Of a stretch of 54,677 bases of DNA, positions 1 through 8,858 are shown piece by piece. The stretch is from contig JAFUOR010000064.1 in assembly GCA_017481825.1 (NCBI GenBank), positions 1 to 54,677 of the forward strand, written 5' to 3'. Below the pieces are notes generated by a model. That model was not told the DNA's origin and searched no databases. It was given only the letters and a program-made list of their open reading frames with translations. This stretch comes from Clostridia bacterium. Lineage in GTDB: Bacteria > Bacillota > Clostridia > Christensenellales > Aristaeellaceae. A program made the translations under genes and the position numbers. Position 1 is the first letter of the stretch; each line of letters starts with the position of its first letter.

Positions 1-47
1 CTCATTCGGAATTACTGTCTCTTGTTTGCGTTTCTTTGTTCTGTATC

Positions 48-60
48 GTTTTCAAGGTTC
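48..60 (-). promoter_or_regulatory. boxA-like leader element of a probable rRNA operon
   Basis: On the minus strand this reads GAACCTTGAAAAC, which resembles the boxA/leader sequences that precede 16S or 23S rRNA genes in Bacillota. It lies about 45 nt downstream of the strong leftward promoter at 104-132. The rRNA gene itself would lie outside the left edge, so this is an inference from position and sequence only. Confidence 0.45.
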
Positions 61-103
61 AGGCCGCCCCGCTTGGCTTCAGGCCGCGCGAGTCAGCTTG
101 TGT

Positions 104-132
104 ATCTTATCAAACTTCCGCCCCTTTGTCAA
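104..132 (-). promoter_or_regulatory. Strong sigma-A promoter with A-tract UP element, reading out of the window
   Basis: The minus strand shows a perfect -35 TTGACA (132-127), a 17-bp spacer and -10 TAAGAT (109-104). Just upstream (about 133-165) is an A/T-rich run with several A-tracts, as in UP elements of stable-RNA promoters. No ORF with a ribosome binding site follows before the left edge, which fits an rRNA or other stable-RNA operon. Confidence 0.75.
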
Positions 133-267
133 CACCTTTTTGAATCTTTTTTAAACTTTTTCACGTTCTTTTCAGAAACCCGAACCTTTCTCCCAAAAGT
201 CCTTCATCCAGCCATACAAACACGAACGTTTTTCTGTCGCATCATGTTCGTGTTTGCCATCAAATCA

Positions 268-295
268 AGGAACCCGGCATCAAGCCGGGTTCTTT
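268..295 (-). terminator. Terminator-like hairpin after the Eis-like gene
   Basis: A GC-rich stem (AACCCGGC / GCCGGGTT) with a five-base loop sits immediately past the stop codon of the acetyltransferase gene. The T-tract on the minus strand is weak. It is the likely end of the operon that begins near 8689. Confidence 0.65.
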
Positions 296-296
296 G

Positions 297-1481
297 TCAG
301 AAGTTCTCATTCATATGCAGCCTGCGCTGGGCAAACAACAGCTCAGCGAAACGCAAATTTTTGTTTCTCTTCACTTCTGCCATCCCTGCATTGATCGCAT
401 CGCCAAGACGCTCACGGCCAACAACCAATGCAGACAGGCCATTGATGCCGCAGCGCAGATCCGGTTCGGCGCGGTCATCCTTCTCCACCGTGATCGCGTA
501 TCCATCGCAGCGCACGGTGAAGCTGCCGCAGTTCTGCGCAATCTGCTCGTCCCTGACAGCAATGGTCACCGTGCCGGGCAGTGGCGGAGCAGGCAGCATG
601 GCCAGCGCCCGCTCAACGTTCATGACGCGCACCATCCCGGTGCAGGAGCCCTTCTCTTCCACATCGTAGGGCTCACGGGTCAGGTTGCGGGGTTCAAAAC
701 CGCTTTGGGCCTTGACGCGAATGGTTTCGAGCTCGTTCATACCGCGCAGCATGGCGAAGATGGCTTCAAGTCCCTGCTGGCACGTCCAGGCCATATCCTG
801 AATGGTCAGCGTGCAGCTGTATCCCTGCTTGTCCATCCTGCCGATCCAGTAAGCGGCCGGTTTGTCCGCAATCCGCAGAACATAGGCATGCTTGAGGCTG
901 TCCCAGGGCGTACCCCTGCGCAGATCGTTCCACATCCACTCGCTGCGGTGAAGCGCCAGATCCTTATCGGCGATGTACTGTTCGTACACAGCGTTCATCC
1001 CCTGATCGTCCTCTCCCGGAAGAACGCGTACGATCTCATCCGCCCCGCACAGATCGCTGCGGAGGGATTGCCGGCTGATTTCCGCATTCCGCCAGAACTC
1101 CGCCCATTCATAGCCGAATTTGCGGTAAAAGCAATGGCTGAAGGGATACAGCGCGCTGAACACATAGCCCTCCTGACAGAGTCTGGGCAGGCCTTCCTCA
1201 AAAAGGCGGCGAATGCCGCGCTGGCCGCGGCTTGTCGGATCAGTCACCACGCCGCCGATGCCCAGCAACTTCACGTCCGCCCCTTCAAAGCGGGCCGTGT
1301 AGGGAATCTGCATCATTGCACTGTGGAGCATGCCGTCTTCCCCAAAAACGCCCATGCGCTGGCGGAGCGCTTCCTCCGAAAGCACCTCAGGTGCAGATGT
1401 GTCGGTGTAGGTGTAGCAGATGGAGCACAGGTGCTTGTAGGCAAGCAGATCCTCATTGGTCATAGCGCGAATGATACTCAT
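297..1481 (-). CDS. Eis-like GNAT N-acetyltransferase with SCP2-type C-terminal domain
   Basis: A 394-residue protein of the Eis family. An N-terminal GNAT domain carries an acetyl-CoA loop of the form RGQRGI within the first 110 residues, a second GNAT-like half follows, and the last 110 residues form the sterol-carrier-like C-terminal domain (starting MVRVMNVERAL). Family members acetylate amines of small molecules or peptides; the substrate here is unknown. The start at 1481 was chosen over an upstream in-frame ATG because GAGGAG lies 8 nt before it. It is the last gene of the operon and follows the permease fusion by 39 bp. Its C-terminal domain is clearly related to the one fused to that permease, which suggests the two proteins act together. 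Cytoplasmic, no signal peptide. Confidence 0.82.
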   Translation of the reverse strand: MSIIRAMTNEDLLAYKHLCSICYTYTDTSAPEVLSEEALRQRMGVFGEDGMLHSAMMQIPYTARFEGADVKLLGIGGVVTDPTSRGQRGIRRLFEEGLPRLCQEGYVFSALYPFSHCFYRKFGYEWAEFWRNAEISRQSLRSDLCGADEIVRVLPGEDDQGMNAVYEQYIADKDLALHRSEWMWNDLRRGTPWDSLKHAYVLRIADKPAAYWIGRMDKQGYSCTLTIQDMAWTCQQGLEAIFAMLRGMNELETIRVKAQSGFEPRNLTREPYDVEEKGSCTGMVRVMNVERALAMLPAPPLPGTVTIAVRDEQIAQNCGSFTVRCDGYAITVEKDDRAEPDLRCGINGLSALVVGRERLGDAINAGMAEVKRNKNLRFAELLFAQRRLHMNENF

Positions 1482-1520
1482 ACACTTCTCCTCATTTGCA
1501 GCAGATGTTCTCATTATAGA

Positions 1521-3131
1521 TCACTTTCGGCCATACGTCAAATGGTGATCGAACATGCCGTCCATGGCGGGAGAGCGCATCTTCATGTCATAGCCCGCAT
1601 GGCTCTCCAGGAAATCAGCGAAGGTCTGATCGCCGTAAACGATATTGGCCAGCACCTGCACGGGCAACTGCAAATCCCAGTCGCGGTTGACCTCGCGGAT
1701 GGTCTTCACGCCATTTTGGCAGGCGATGTGCCAGCGCCCGTTATTTTGGGGAATGAGTTCATCCACAACCTCCAGCACAAAGCTGCCATCCCGCATGCCT
1801 GCCGGGAGCTGCTCCAGCACCCGGCGCACGTTGATGATGCGCACCATCGGCGCATCGGGCGCATCATGGCAAAGCACATATCCCAGCTCGCTCATGGCGA
1901 TGGGACGTGCCGCTGATACAGTTGAGACAATCACGCCTTCACGATACATCGCATGCAGACTTTCCGCCATACGCTCAGCGGATGTATGCCAGCGGGCGTA
2001 GAGGATCGCCAGCAGCACGCCCTCTGCCGCTGCGCAGCCCTGGGTCAGGAGCGTCAGCCAGCGAAGCCGCAACATCTCCGGCGTCCGCCATTCAACCATG
2101 ACCGCGGGAAGCTGCCACACGTTCCAGAATGCCGTGGCGATATCCTCCCATTCCACCAAAATGGCGGGAATCCACTCCGGGAAGGTATACACGGGCTGGA
2201 TGATATAGTTCATCAGCCAGGCCACCGCAATTGCACAGGCGCCATAGCCGATGGCAAACAGGAGCACCACACCGGTCACCTCCGGCATCATGCGGATGGC
2301 ATAGCGCACCTGCAGCTGCGCACGATAGCGCTTGGCATAGTAACGGACACGACCATTGAGCCAGCGGATGAGCCGCAGCACCAGCGTGATTCCCACCAGG
2401 AACAGCAGCACGCGCAGCCAGAGCCCGGCGCCCATGCTCTCTTTGCCCAAATCGTAGAGGGAGCCGCCCGCGCGCCAGTTCTCCACCACGGTCTCAAAGG
2501 AGACGTTCGCGCCCATTCCGGCGACGGGCACCGCCTCCACCAGCAGCGCATCCACCGTGAAATATTCATCAATCACCGCGTTCAGCGGCAGATATGCGCC
2601 ATAGTCCTGATTGTCGCCCACCTGCTTGCTGTGGCGGAGGATGCCGATCACCTCGCAGGTGATGCCGCCCACAGAAACCTCCCGGCCCAGCGGGTCCGCC
2701 ACACGGAAGAGCGTCAGGGCCAGCTGCTCGTCCAGCAGGATGACCTTGTCGCCCCGTTCGATTTCCTCCGTATAGGGCAGGCGGCCATATTGGAGATACA
2801 GTGGCCGCACCAGAAGGCCGTCCTCCCCGATCAGCTCCAGCCTGCCTGCCGCGCTGCCGGAGGAGGAAGAAAAGGCCGTACGCTCCACCACGCCGCCAGC
2901 CGTCCAACACTGCATGGTGGTGTCCCATTCAGAAGACTGCTCCTGCAGCTGCCTGACAGCGTCAGCAATGGGCTGATTGGGCTTGGCGTCCTCCCCCGAG
3001 GCCTGAGCCGGCGCAGGAACAATATACTGCATGTGGTTGCCCACCTGCTCGATCTCCCAAGCACCAAAGGCCAGTGCGATGGCAAAGCTCACAAGCAGCA
3101 GCCATTGCCACCAGGTGAAATGCTTCTTCAT
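1521..3131 (-). CDS. MacB/FtsX-like permease fused to an Eis-type C-terminal domain
   Basis: A 536-residue membrane protein with three parts. A first membrane helix (about 8-26) leads to an extracellular MacB-like core (about 30-230), recognisable from LLDEQLALTLF, DPLGREV and CEVIGIL at 132-165. Three more helices follow (about 236-256, 285-311, 359-379). Residues 427-520 then match the C-terminal domain of the neighbouring Eis-like enzyme: MVRIINVRRVLEQLPAG, DE.I.QN and a late G...FADFL segment. By topology this tail would be cytoplasmic. MacB/FtsX permeases normally need a LolD-type ATPase, and none is encoded nearby. The start overlaps the stop of the membrane-fusion gene (TGATG), implying translational coupling. 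Function is not known; a permease or sensor coupled to acetylation is my inference. Confidence 0.7.
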   Translation of the reverse strand: MKKHFTWWQWLLLVSFAIALAFGAWEIEQVGNHMQYIVPAPAQASGEDAKPNQPIADAVRQLQEQSSEWDTTMQCWTAGGVVERTAFSSSSGSAAGRLELIGEDGLLVRPLYLQYGRLPYTEEIERGDKVILLDEQLALTLFRVADPLGREVSVGGITCEVIGILRHSKQVGDNQDYGAYLPLNAVIDEYFTVDALLVEAVPVAGMGANVSFETVVENWRAGGSLYDLGKESMGAGLWLRVLLFLVGITLVLRLIRWLNGRVRYYAKRYRAQLQVRYAIRMMPEVTGVVLLFAIGYGACAIAVAWLMNYIIQPVYTFPEWIPAILVEWEDIATAFWNVWQLPAVMVEWRTPEMLRLRWLTLLTQGCAAAEGVLLAILYARWHTSAERMAESLHAMYREGVIVSTVSAARPIAMSELGYVLCHDAPDAPMVRIINVRRVLEQLPAGMRDGSFVLEVVDELIPQNNGRWHIACQNGVKTIREVNRDWDLQLPVQVLANIVYGDQTFADFLESHAGYDMKMRSPAMDGMFDHHLTYGRK

Positions 3132-4507
3132 CAGTTCACATACTCCATCACCGTCGCGCCGTCCTTCAGCGCGCGGTCTTCGCGGTCAGCAATCTGCTGC
3201 CAGGACAGGTCTTCCTCAATGGATACGACGCTGCTGCTCTTCTCGATCACCGTGACTGCCGTTTTCCGGATGGTCATCGTGGTCTGGGAAAGGAAGCCGC
3301 CGTACTGATTTTCAACGATGTAGACATAGTAATTCCCGCTGCCGTCATCGCGGACGCAGGAGGGGGAAAGCAGCGTCGTGGACTTCTTGGCGCGGTAGGT
3401 GATGCTCACATCCACGCCGCCGTCGCTGATAAAGGAGCGGATGGCCGCAGACTCCGTGCTGGCAAATTCCTCAGGAATGGGCAGCTGCAGATACTTCGTT
3501 CCGTCCTTCTCCGTCACGGTTTTCTCCACGGATGTGCGTTCCGTGCCGTAGGTTTCGCTGGTGATGTCCGCGCGGGTGCCGTCGGAGATCGTACGCTCGC
3601 TGTTTCCATCCAGCGGCGCGCGCAGCACGGGCATCGTGTCCTCCTTGTTCATCACGAAGGCCACAGCCGTACCGTCATAGGCATCGCCGTCGCTGACTTT
3701 CATTTCCACAATGTAGCCGTCCCGCGGTGCAACCACCTTCTGCAAGCTGGATTCCAGCATCGTCAGTTCGACCATCTTCTGATTCAGCTCGTCCAGCTCA
3801 TCCTGCAATTCGTTGCGCTTGACGATGTAGTTGAACGTTTCATCCTTCACGCGCAGCTGGCGATTATCCAGAATAGCAAAGTAGGCCGCCCGGGCGTCCT
3901 CGTAGGTCTTTTGAGCCGCCGCAGCCTTCGACACCGCAGCGCTCACCTCCGTGGAGGCACCGCCCAGCAGCGCGATCTGCTGGGGCCAGGTGGATACGTC
4001 GCCCGAAAGGGTCATTCCCTCCTGCGCAGCAGCAAAGCGCGCTTCATAGGTGGCGTCGGTCAGGTTGTCCTGAGCGGTGAGCATCTCATCGTAGAGGGTG
4101 TTCTGACGGCTCTCCTTGGAGAGCTTGCGGTTGCTCACATCCAGGTCAAGGAGCTCCTTGTTCTTGGTGTCATATTCCTCCCGGAGCTTCTCCATCTCCT
4201 CCTCATAGGACGGCGCCTTGGCCGTGAAAAGGGTCTCGCCCGCCTTCACATAATGGCCTGGCTTGACATACACACGATCCACCGTGATGGCCATATCCTC
4301 CGCCTCTTCCACGGTGAACTCCTCCGTTTCGGCAAAGTAGACCTCTGCCCGGAAGGTCATCTTCTCCTCAAAGCGGCCGGAGGACGCCGTGATGAGCTGC
4401 ACCTTGGGCGTGGTGATGGTCTGCACCGTGCGGGCAAAGAACATGCACAGCGCCACCGCCACAAACAGCGCGATCAGACCGCGCAGGGCAAAACGCTTCA
4501 GCTTCAT
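3131..4507 (-). CDS. HlyD/RND-type membrane-fusion (periplasmic adaptor) protein
   Basis: A 458-residue adaptor-type protein. One N-terminal membrane anchor (about 8-28) is followed by a first lipoyl half-motif (about 68-95, VKPGHYVKAGETLF), a long charged coiled-coil hairpin (about 100-265), a second lipoyl half (VVAPRDGYIVEMKVSDGD) and beta-rich C-terminal domains. In Gram-positive bacteria such proteins pair with MacB-like permeases to form extracellular parts of export machines. The next gene is exactly such a permease, with overlapping stop and start codons. The upstream permease gene ends 18 bp away. It may extend the permease outward; the substrate is unknown. Confidence 0.75.
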   Translation of the reverse strand: MKLKRFALRGLIALFVAVALCMFFARTVQTITTPKVQLITASSGRFEEKMTFRAEVYFAETEEFTVEEAEDMAITVDRVYVKPGHYVKAGETLFTAKAPSYEEEMEKLREEYDTKNKELLDLDVSNRKLSKESRQNTLYDEMLTAQDNLTDATYEARFAAAQEGMTLSGDVSTWPQQIALLGGASTEVSAAVSKAAAAQKTYEDARAAYFAILDNRQLRVKDETFNYIVKRNELQDELDELNQKMVELTMLESSLQKVVAPRDGYIVEMKVSDGDAYDGTAVAFVMNKEDTMPVLRAPLDGNSERTISDGTRADITSETYGTERTSVEKTVTEKDGTKYLQLPIPEEFASTESAAIRSFISDGGVDVSITYRAKKSTTLLSPSCVRDDGSGNYYVYIVENQYGGFLSQTTMTIRKTAVTVIEKSSSVVSIEEDLSWQQIADREDRALKDGATVMEYVN

Positions 4508-4525
4508 ATCAAATGTCGACCTCCG

Positions 4526-5413
4526 TCACTTCAGTTCGCTCAGCTGGATGCCGGCGACGATATCTTCCTGGAAATACAGATAAATCAGCAGCGTGGGCAG
4601 GATATACAACGCGCTGCCCGCAAAGGCCACATCAGCCCGATCGGTGCTGATCTGGTTGAACATGACCGACAGGGGCTGCATGTCCGTACGGTTGGCCAGA
4701 TAGACCAGCGGCTGCTCCACCATGTTCCAGCAATCGGCAAAGGACAGCGCCGCCGCCGCGCCGATGATGGGCTTGCACACCGGCAGAATCACATGCACAA
4801 ATCCGCGCACCGGGCCCACGCCATCCACCATGCCTGCCTCCAGCAGCTCGTTGGGGATGCTCACCATGAACTGGCGCAGGAGGAAAATGTAGAATGGCGA
4901 GAACCACATGGGCAAAATCACCGCCCAGGCCGTATCCATCAGCCCCAGCCATCTAAGCATGATGACGCTGGGCGCCATGGTCACCTGGAAGGGCAATATC
5001 ATCAGCACCAGAATGCAGAAGAACAGGAAGTCCCGCCCGCGGAACTGGAAGCGGCTCAGGCAGTAGGCTGTGAGCGGCACCACCAGCGCCTGACCGGCAA
5101 GGATGCCCGCCGTATACAGCATGCTGTTGCAGAACAGCTGCAGATAAGACGGCTCCTCGATAAAAATCTTGTAATACTGCCTGACCGAAAAGATCGCCGG
5201 GGAGAAAAGCACATCCAGCCACTTCTCCGCATCATAGCTGCCCCGTCCGCCCAGATACGCCTCAATCTCGCTCTGCGGGAAGAAGCTGTACAGGAATGTA
5301 AAGACGATCGGGATCAGAATGAGCGCTGACAGAGCCATCAGCAGGAGAAAGGATATCCTGCCGCCAAAGGAGAGCCTCCCCTGCCGGCGGCGAAAACATT
5401 TTTTGCGCGCCAT
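4526..5413 (-). CDS. Carbohydrate ABC transporter permease (MalG/AraQ-like)
   Basis: A 295-residue polytopic permease of the CUT1 type with about six membrane helices. A basic N-terminus precedes the first helix. The EAA loop that contacts the ATPase is visible as LLEAGMVDGVGPVRGFVHVI followed by LPVCKP. It starts 15 bp after the other permease, and together they would form the membrane pore for the upstream solute-binding protein. No ATPase is encoded in the operon, so a shared MsmX/UgpC-type ATPase from elsewhere is expected, as is common in Bacillota. Confidence 0.85.
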   Translation of the reverse strand: MARKKCFRRRQGRLSFGGRISFLLLMALSALILIPIVFTFLYSFFPQSEIEAYLGGRGSYDAEKWLDVLFSPAIFSVRQYYKIFIEEPSYLQLFCNSMLYTAGILAGQALVVPLTAYCLSRFQFRGRDFLFFCILVLMILPFQVTMAPSVIMLRWLGLMDTAWAVILPMWFSPFYIFLLRQFMVSIPNELLEAGMVDGVGPVRGFVHVILPVCKPIIGAAAALSFADCWNMVEQPLVYLANRTDMQPLSVMFNQISTDRADVAFAGSALYILPTLLIYLYFQEDIVAGIQLSELK

Positions 5414-5428
5414 AGCGAAGACCTCCTT

Positions 5429-6280
5429 TTATGTATTGGGCGAGCGCACGGCCTTGCTGGCATACATCATCGCAAAGAGCGCCATCACGCCCAGGGCGAA
5501 GAGGTAAGCCGCCGTGGTCACGTCCTGATAATCGAGCTTGGCAAACTTGTTGTTCATAAAATGCTGCAGGGTATAGATGGCCTCCGTCGGATAGGCGCCG
5601 CCGATGAAATAGACCTCCTTGAAAATCTTGAAGGCATTGACCCAGGCCAGCACAAACACGAGGAATGCCGTGGGCATGATCTGCGGCAGCGTGATGCGGA
5701 AGGACTGCGTCCACCAGCCCGCCCCCTCCAGGGAGGCATACTCATAGAGCGAGGGATGCACCGCCGCCAGCGCCGAGGCAAAGAGCACCACCGAAAAGCC
5801 CACGTTCTTCCAGATGTAAAGCAGCACGATGGGGAACCGCAGTGCATCGCCCTCCAGCCAGAGCACGCGCTCAAAGCCCATTTCCACCACCAGACGGTTG
5901 ATCACGCCGCCGTAATCAAACATCAGCGTCCAGATGAGCAGCATGGCAGAGGAAGGCATCAGGTAGGGCAGCAGCAGAATGTTGCGGAAGGCCGTCGATT
6001 TCTCCCTGAGCGTGCGCAGCATGGCAGCCAGAATAAACGCCAGCAGCCATATCACCGGCGCGCACAGGAGCGACAGCTCCCAGGTATTCTTCATGCCCAT
6101 CTGAAACATGGGGTTGTCAATGATCTGCCGATAATTCTCCAGCCCGACAAAGTTATTCTGGAACGATCCGTCCATCAGGGAAAAATAAACGCCCCCAAAA
6201 AACGGAATCACATAGAACATCATCAGGCCTGTCAGACCCGGCAGCAATAACAGCCACACGATCTTCTTTTTGCGAAACAT
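5429..6280 (-). CDS. Carbohydrate ABC transporter permease (MalF/UgpA-like)
   Basis: A 283-residue CUT1-type permease with six predicted helices. The EAA loop appears as YEYASLEGAGWWTQSFRITL followed by PQIMP. The start at 6280 (MFRKKK) is preferred over an ATG seven codons upstream because GGGAGG lies 6 nt before it. It follows the solute-binding gene by 72 bp and precedes its partner permease by 15 bp, so the three form the core of an importer. Confidence 0.85.
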   Translation of the reverse strand: MFRKKKIVWLLLLPGLTGLMMFYVIPFFGGVYFSLMDGSFQNNFVGLENYRQIIDNPMFQMGMKNTWELSLLCAPVIWLLAFILAAMLRTLREKSTAFRNILLLPYLMPSSAMLLIWTLMFDYGGVINRLVVEMGFERVLWLEGDALRFPIVLLYIWKNVGFSVVLFASALAAVHPSLYEYASLEGAGWWTQSFRITLPQIMPTAFLVFVLAWVNAFKIFKEVYFIGGAYPTEAIYTLQHFMNNKFAKLDYQDVTTAAYLFALGVMALFAMMYASKAVRSPNT

Positions 6281-6352
6281 GAGGCCTCCCATAAAATGCA
6301 AGGACGGACAGGCAGACGCATGCGCCCGCCCGTCCCTGCGAATTAACCAGGA

Positions 6353-8689
6353 TCAATAGTCTTCCATCTGCATCATGCGCAGCTTGCCGTCCGCCTCGCG
6401 GATGAACTGATCCAGCTTGATCTGTCCATCGAGATAGCGGTCGATGAGGGTTCGCAGTTCGCCCGAGCCCTCGTCATTCTGATCGATGACGCTGGGCAGA
6501 CGCACGCTCATCGCCGGTGCGAGAACGTTCACATAGTGCTCAATGGCAGCGGGGTGAATTTCGTACCGGTTCCTGGGCATTTCCTTCTCCATGTACTGCT
6601 TCTGGGCAGCAATGGAGTCCTCCAGATCCTTCTTGTCCGCCTCATCGGCCTCCGCCAGCATCTTCTCCAGCTCGTCAAGCCATTCCTGAGCGTTCTGCAC
6701 AAGCTCCTCGTAGTACTTGTACTCCACCGGCTCGGTCTCGCTCATGAGCAGGGTATGACGGTTGTTGTCGTACACCTCGTCCAGCTGCATTTCGATCAGC
6801 TTGATGGCGTATTCCGCATCGTCGCTGCGGGGATTGACGATGTAGAGGTTCATGTTCTCCACCTGGCAGAAATAATCCGTTCCCGCCGTGAGGGTCATGG
6901 GGATAAAGATGCGGTCACTGGTCTCCTCCATGTAGCCATTCCAGTTACCGATCAGGTTGGCGTCGTTCCAGATCAGGCCCTGCTTGTAATCAGAAACCTC
7001 CGGATCGGTGGACTTGGTTGAGGCGTCCAGGTCCTTGACCTCCATCTTTTCCAGCGCCGCCATCATCTCGCGGAAGATGGGATCGTCAAAGCGCAGCTCC
7101 ATATCATTGTGCTGGCAGTAGCCGATCCAACCCTCCAGCATGATATCGAACAGCTTCTGCTTATAGTCGCTGGTGTACTCCAGGAGGGAGTAGTTCGGGA
7201 AATCCTCGCAGAATTCGTCATTCCAGCGGGTGGCAAACTCGCACAGCTCCACGAGGTTCGTGGGCAGCTCCTCCGCGCTCAGGCCCATATCCTCCATGAC
7301 CTTTTTGTTGATGAACCAGCCGTCGTAGGAATAGGCGGTCACCGGTACGGCGTAGATCGCGCCATCTTTGGTCACCACATCCTTGAAGGCAGGGTACAGG
7401 TCATTGACATACGCACTGATCTTCTCGCTTGTAGACAGGTCAAGGCAGTAGCCCTTGTCCCTGAGAGTCTCAAAGGGCGCAGATTCGACGTACAGACGAA
7501 GCACATCCGGGGCTTCATCACCCGCGGACATCAGGCGATCGAATTCCTCCGCCGTAGACTGGCTGTCGTAGCCCTGCGTATACACGGGCACATCGGGATA
7601 CTGCTCGGCGAAGGCCTGCGTATCAACATAACCGCCAAAGAAATTGACGCTGTGCTCGGTGGTGAAGCCCTCCTTGAGCGTGCGGATACTGGTGGCCGTG
7701 TAGTTCATGGCAATGATGCTGTCACCCAGGAGTTCCAGCTCGCCGCTGCCATTCATCAGGAAACCATACTGCACGGCGGTCTTCATATCCTTCAGGCCCA
7801 TGATGCGGGAGCCTTCCACATAAAAGATGGTGTTGCTGTTCACATCGCAGACCACCTCGCCGCTGTTCAGCCAGTTAGTGCCGCTGAATTCGCCCAGCGT
7901 CGCGGTAATCTTATCCGCCGCCGGATCATAGGCCTGCATGATATAGGGCCGGTATTCGCCCGTCGCCTGGTCATATTCCGTCTCCGGGTCGCGGGAGAAC
8001 AGGAGCACCTGACCATCCTTGTAGGCCGTCATGGTATGCACATGCTCGGCGGAGGCCTTCTTGACGCTGCCGTCGGTCAGGTCAAAGGCATAAACCTCGT
8101 AGACCGTCTCGCGGCTGGCATTGTCCCAGCCGCTCTTGGACCAGAGCAGCTTTCCGCCCGCCATGACCACTGCCGTGGGATACTGATACCAGCGGTACTC
8201 CTCCTCCACCTGATACATGGGGGTGGTGTCCTTGAGGGTCACCACATCGGTGTAGTTGATCTTGCCATCAGCCACATCAATGGAGAAGACCAGGCCGCTC
8301 AGGTGATTGACGCTGTACAGCTTCTCGCCATCGGTAAAGATTTCGCCGATGGCATGCGCCATATCAGGCAGCGCGGACAATGCTCCGTCCTCCAGCAGAT
8401 ACTGATAGTGCTGCTCCATGGTTTCGAGGGAATCGTAGTTCTCCGCGTTGGCAAGGCCCTTGGCGAGGGGCTCAGCATCCGCCATGCCTTCCTTCCAGTG
8501 CCACAGCTCTGCGCCGCCGTCGGTATAGATACTGAAATAGGCCGTGTCGCCAATGGTCACCACAGCGCGCATCGAGCGCCAGTTCTCCTCATCCTCCTTG
8601 AGGATGGTCGCGTCCACCGCCAGCGCCGTGTTCATCATCAGCGCCAGCGTCAGGCAGAGGGTCAGCGTCCATAATATGATTCTCTTCAT
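6353..8689 (-). CDS. Extracellular solute-binding protein fused to an N-terminal propeller-like domain
   Basis: A 778-residue exported protein, about 350 residues longer than a usual family-1 sugar-binding protein. A signal peptide ends at TALA-VD and there is no lipobox cysteine, so attachment to the membrane is not explained. Residues about 30-330 contain repeated beta-strand units with YxVNxxSGLVFSID and YEVYAFDLTDGSVKK patterns, typical of WD40/PQQ-like propellers. The type-1 binding protein follows from about 335 (FFGGYVDTQAFAEQYPDV, later NKKVMEDMGL). A charged helical insert lies near 655-710. It is first in the operon with AAGGAG ahead of the start. The ligand cannot be read from sequence. 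Confidence 0.75.
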   Translation of the reverse strand: MKRIILWTLTLCLTLALMMNTALAVDATILKEDEENWRSMRAVVTIGDTAYFSIYTDGGAELWHWKEGMADAEPLAKGLANAENYDSLETMEQHYQYLLEDGALSALPDMAHAIGEIFTDGEKLYSVNHLSGLVFSIDVADGKINYTDVVTLKDTTPMYQVEEEYRWYQYPTAVVMAGGKLLWSKSGWDNASRETVYEVYAFDLTDGSVKKASAEHVHTMTAYKDGQVLLFSRDPETEYDQATGEYRPYIMQAYDPAADKITATLGEFSGTNWLNSGEVVCDVNSNTIFYVEGSRIMGLKDMKTAVQYGFLMNGSGELELLGDSIIAMNYTATSIRTLKEGFTTEHSVNFFGGYVDTQAFAEQYPDVPVYTQGYDSQSTAEEFDRLMSAGDEAPDVLRLYVESAPFETLRDKGYCLDLSTSEKISAYVNDLYPAFKDVVTKDGAIYAVPVTAYSYDGWFINKKVMEDMGLSAEELPTNLVELCEFATRWNDEFCEDFPNYSLLEYTSDYKQKLFDIMLEGWIGYCQHNDMELRFDDPIFREMMAALEKMEVKDLDASTKSTDPEVSDYKQGLIWNDANLIGNWNGYMEETSDRIFIPMTLTAGTDYFCQVENMNLYIVNPRSDDAEYAIKLIEMQLDEVYDNNRHTLLMSETEPVEYKYYEELVQNAQEWLDELEKMLAEADEADKKDLEDSIAAQKQYMEKEMPRNRYEIHPAAIEHYVNVLAPAMSVRLPSVIDQNDEGSGELRTLIDRYLDGQIKLDQFIREADGKLRMMQMEDY

Positions 8690-8858
8690 GGGATTCTCTC
8701 CTTCCGTTCCATACGCGGCGCGGATACGGCAAACGCCCCTCGGCCAGGTCGATCCCGTCCGGAGGAGCGCTGTCTGTCACGCACCGTCACCTATCAGACG
8801 GATGAGAGACTGGATTTGTTTCACTTTTCAGGAAATGTTTACAACTGTTACAATTGTA
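8690..8858. other. Intergenic region upstream of the transport operon
   Basis: This 169-bp gap carries the AAGGAG site of the solute-binding gene and an AT-richer part (about 8815-8858) with a direct repeat of TGTAAC/TGTAAA type on the minus strand. I could not assign a convincing -35/-10 pair. Confidence 0.3.

Noticed and set aside
22-669. Plus-strand ORF at the left edge
   Set aside because: It runs through the leftward promoter and into the 3' end of the acetyltransferase gene, with no ribosome binding site or family resemblance.
294-1916. Long plus-strand ORF opposite the acetyltransferase and permease genes
   Set aside because: It is the high-GC shadow of real minus-strand genes; no ribosome binding site, and the composition (His, Arg, Ala-rich) is typical of antisense frames.
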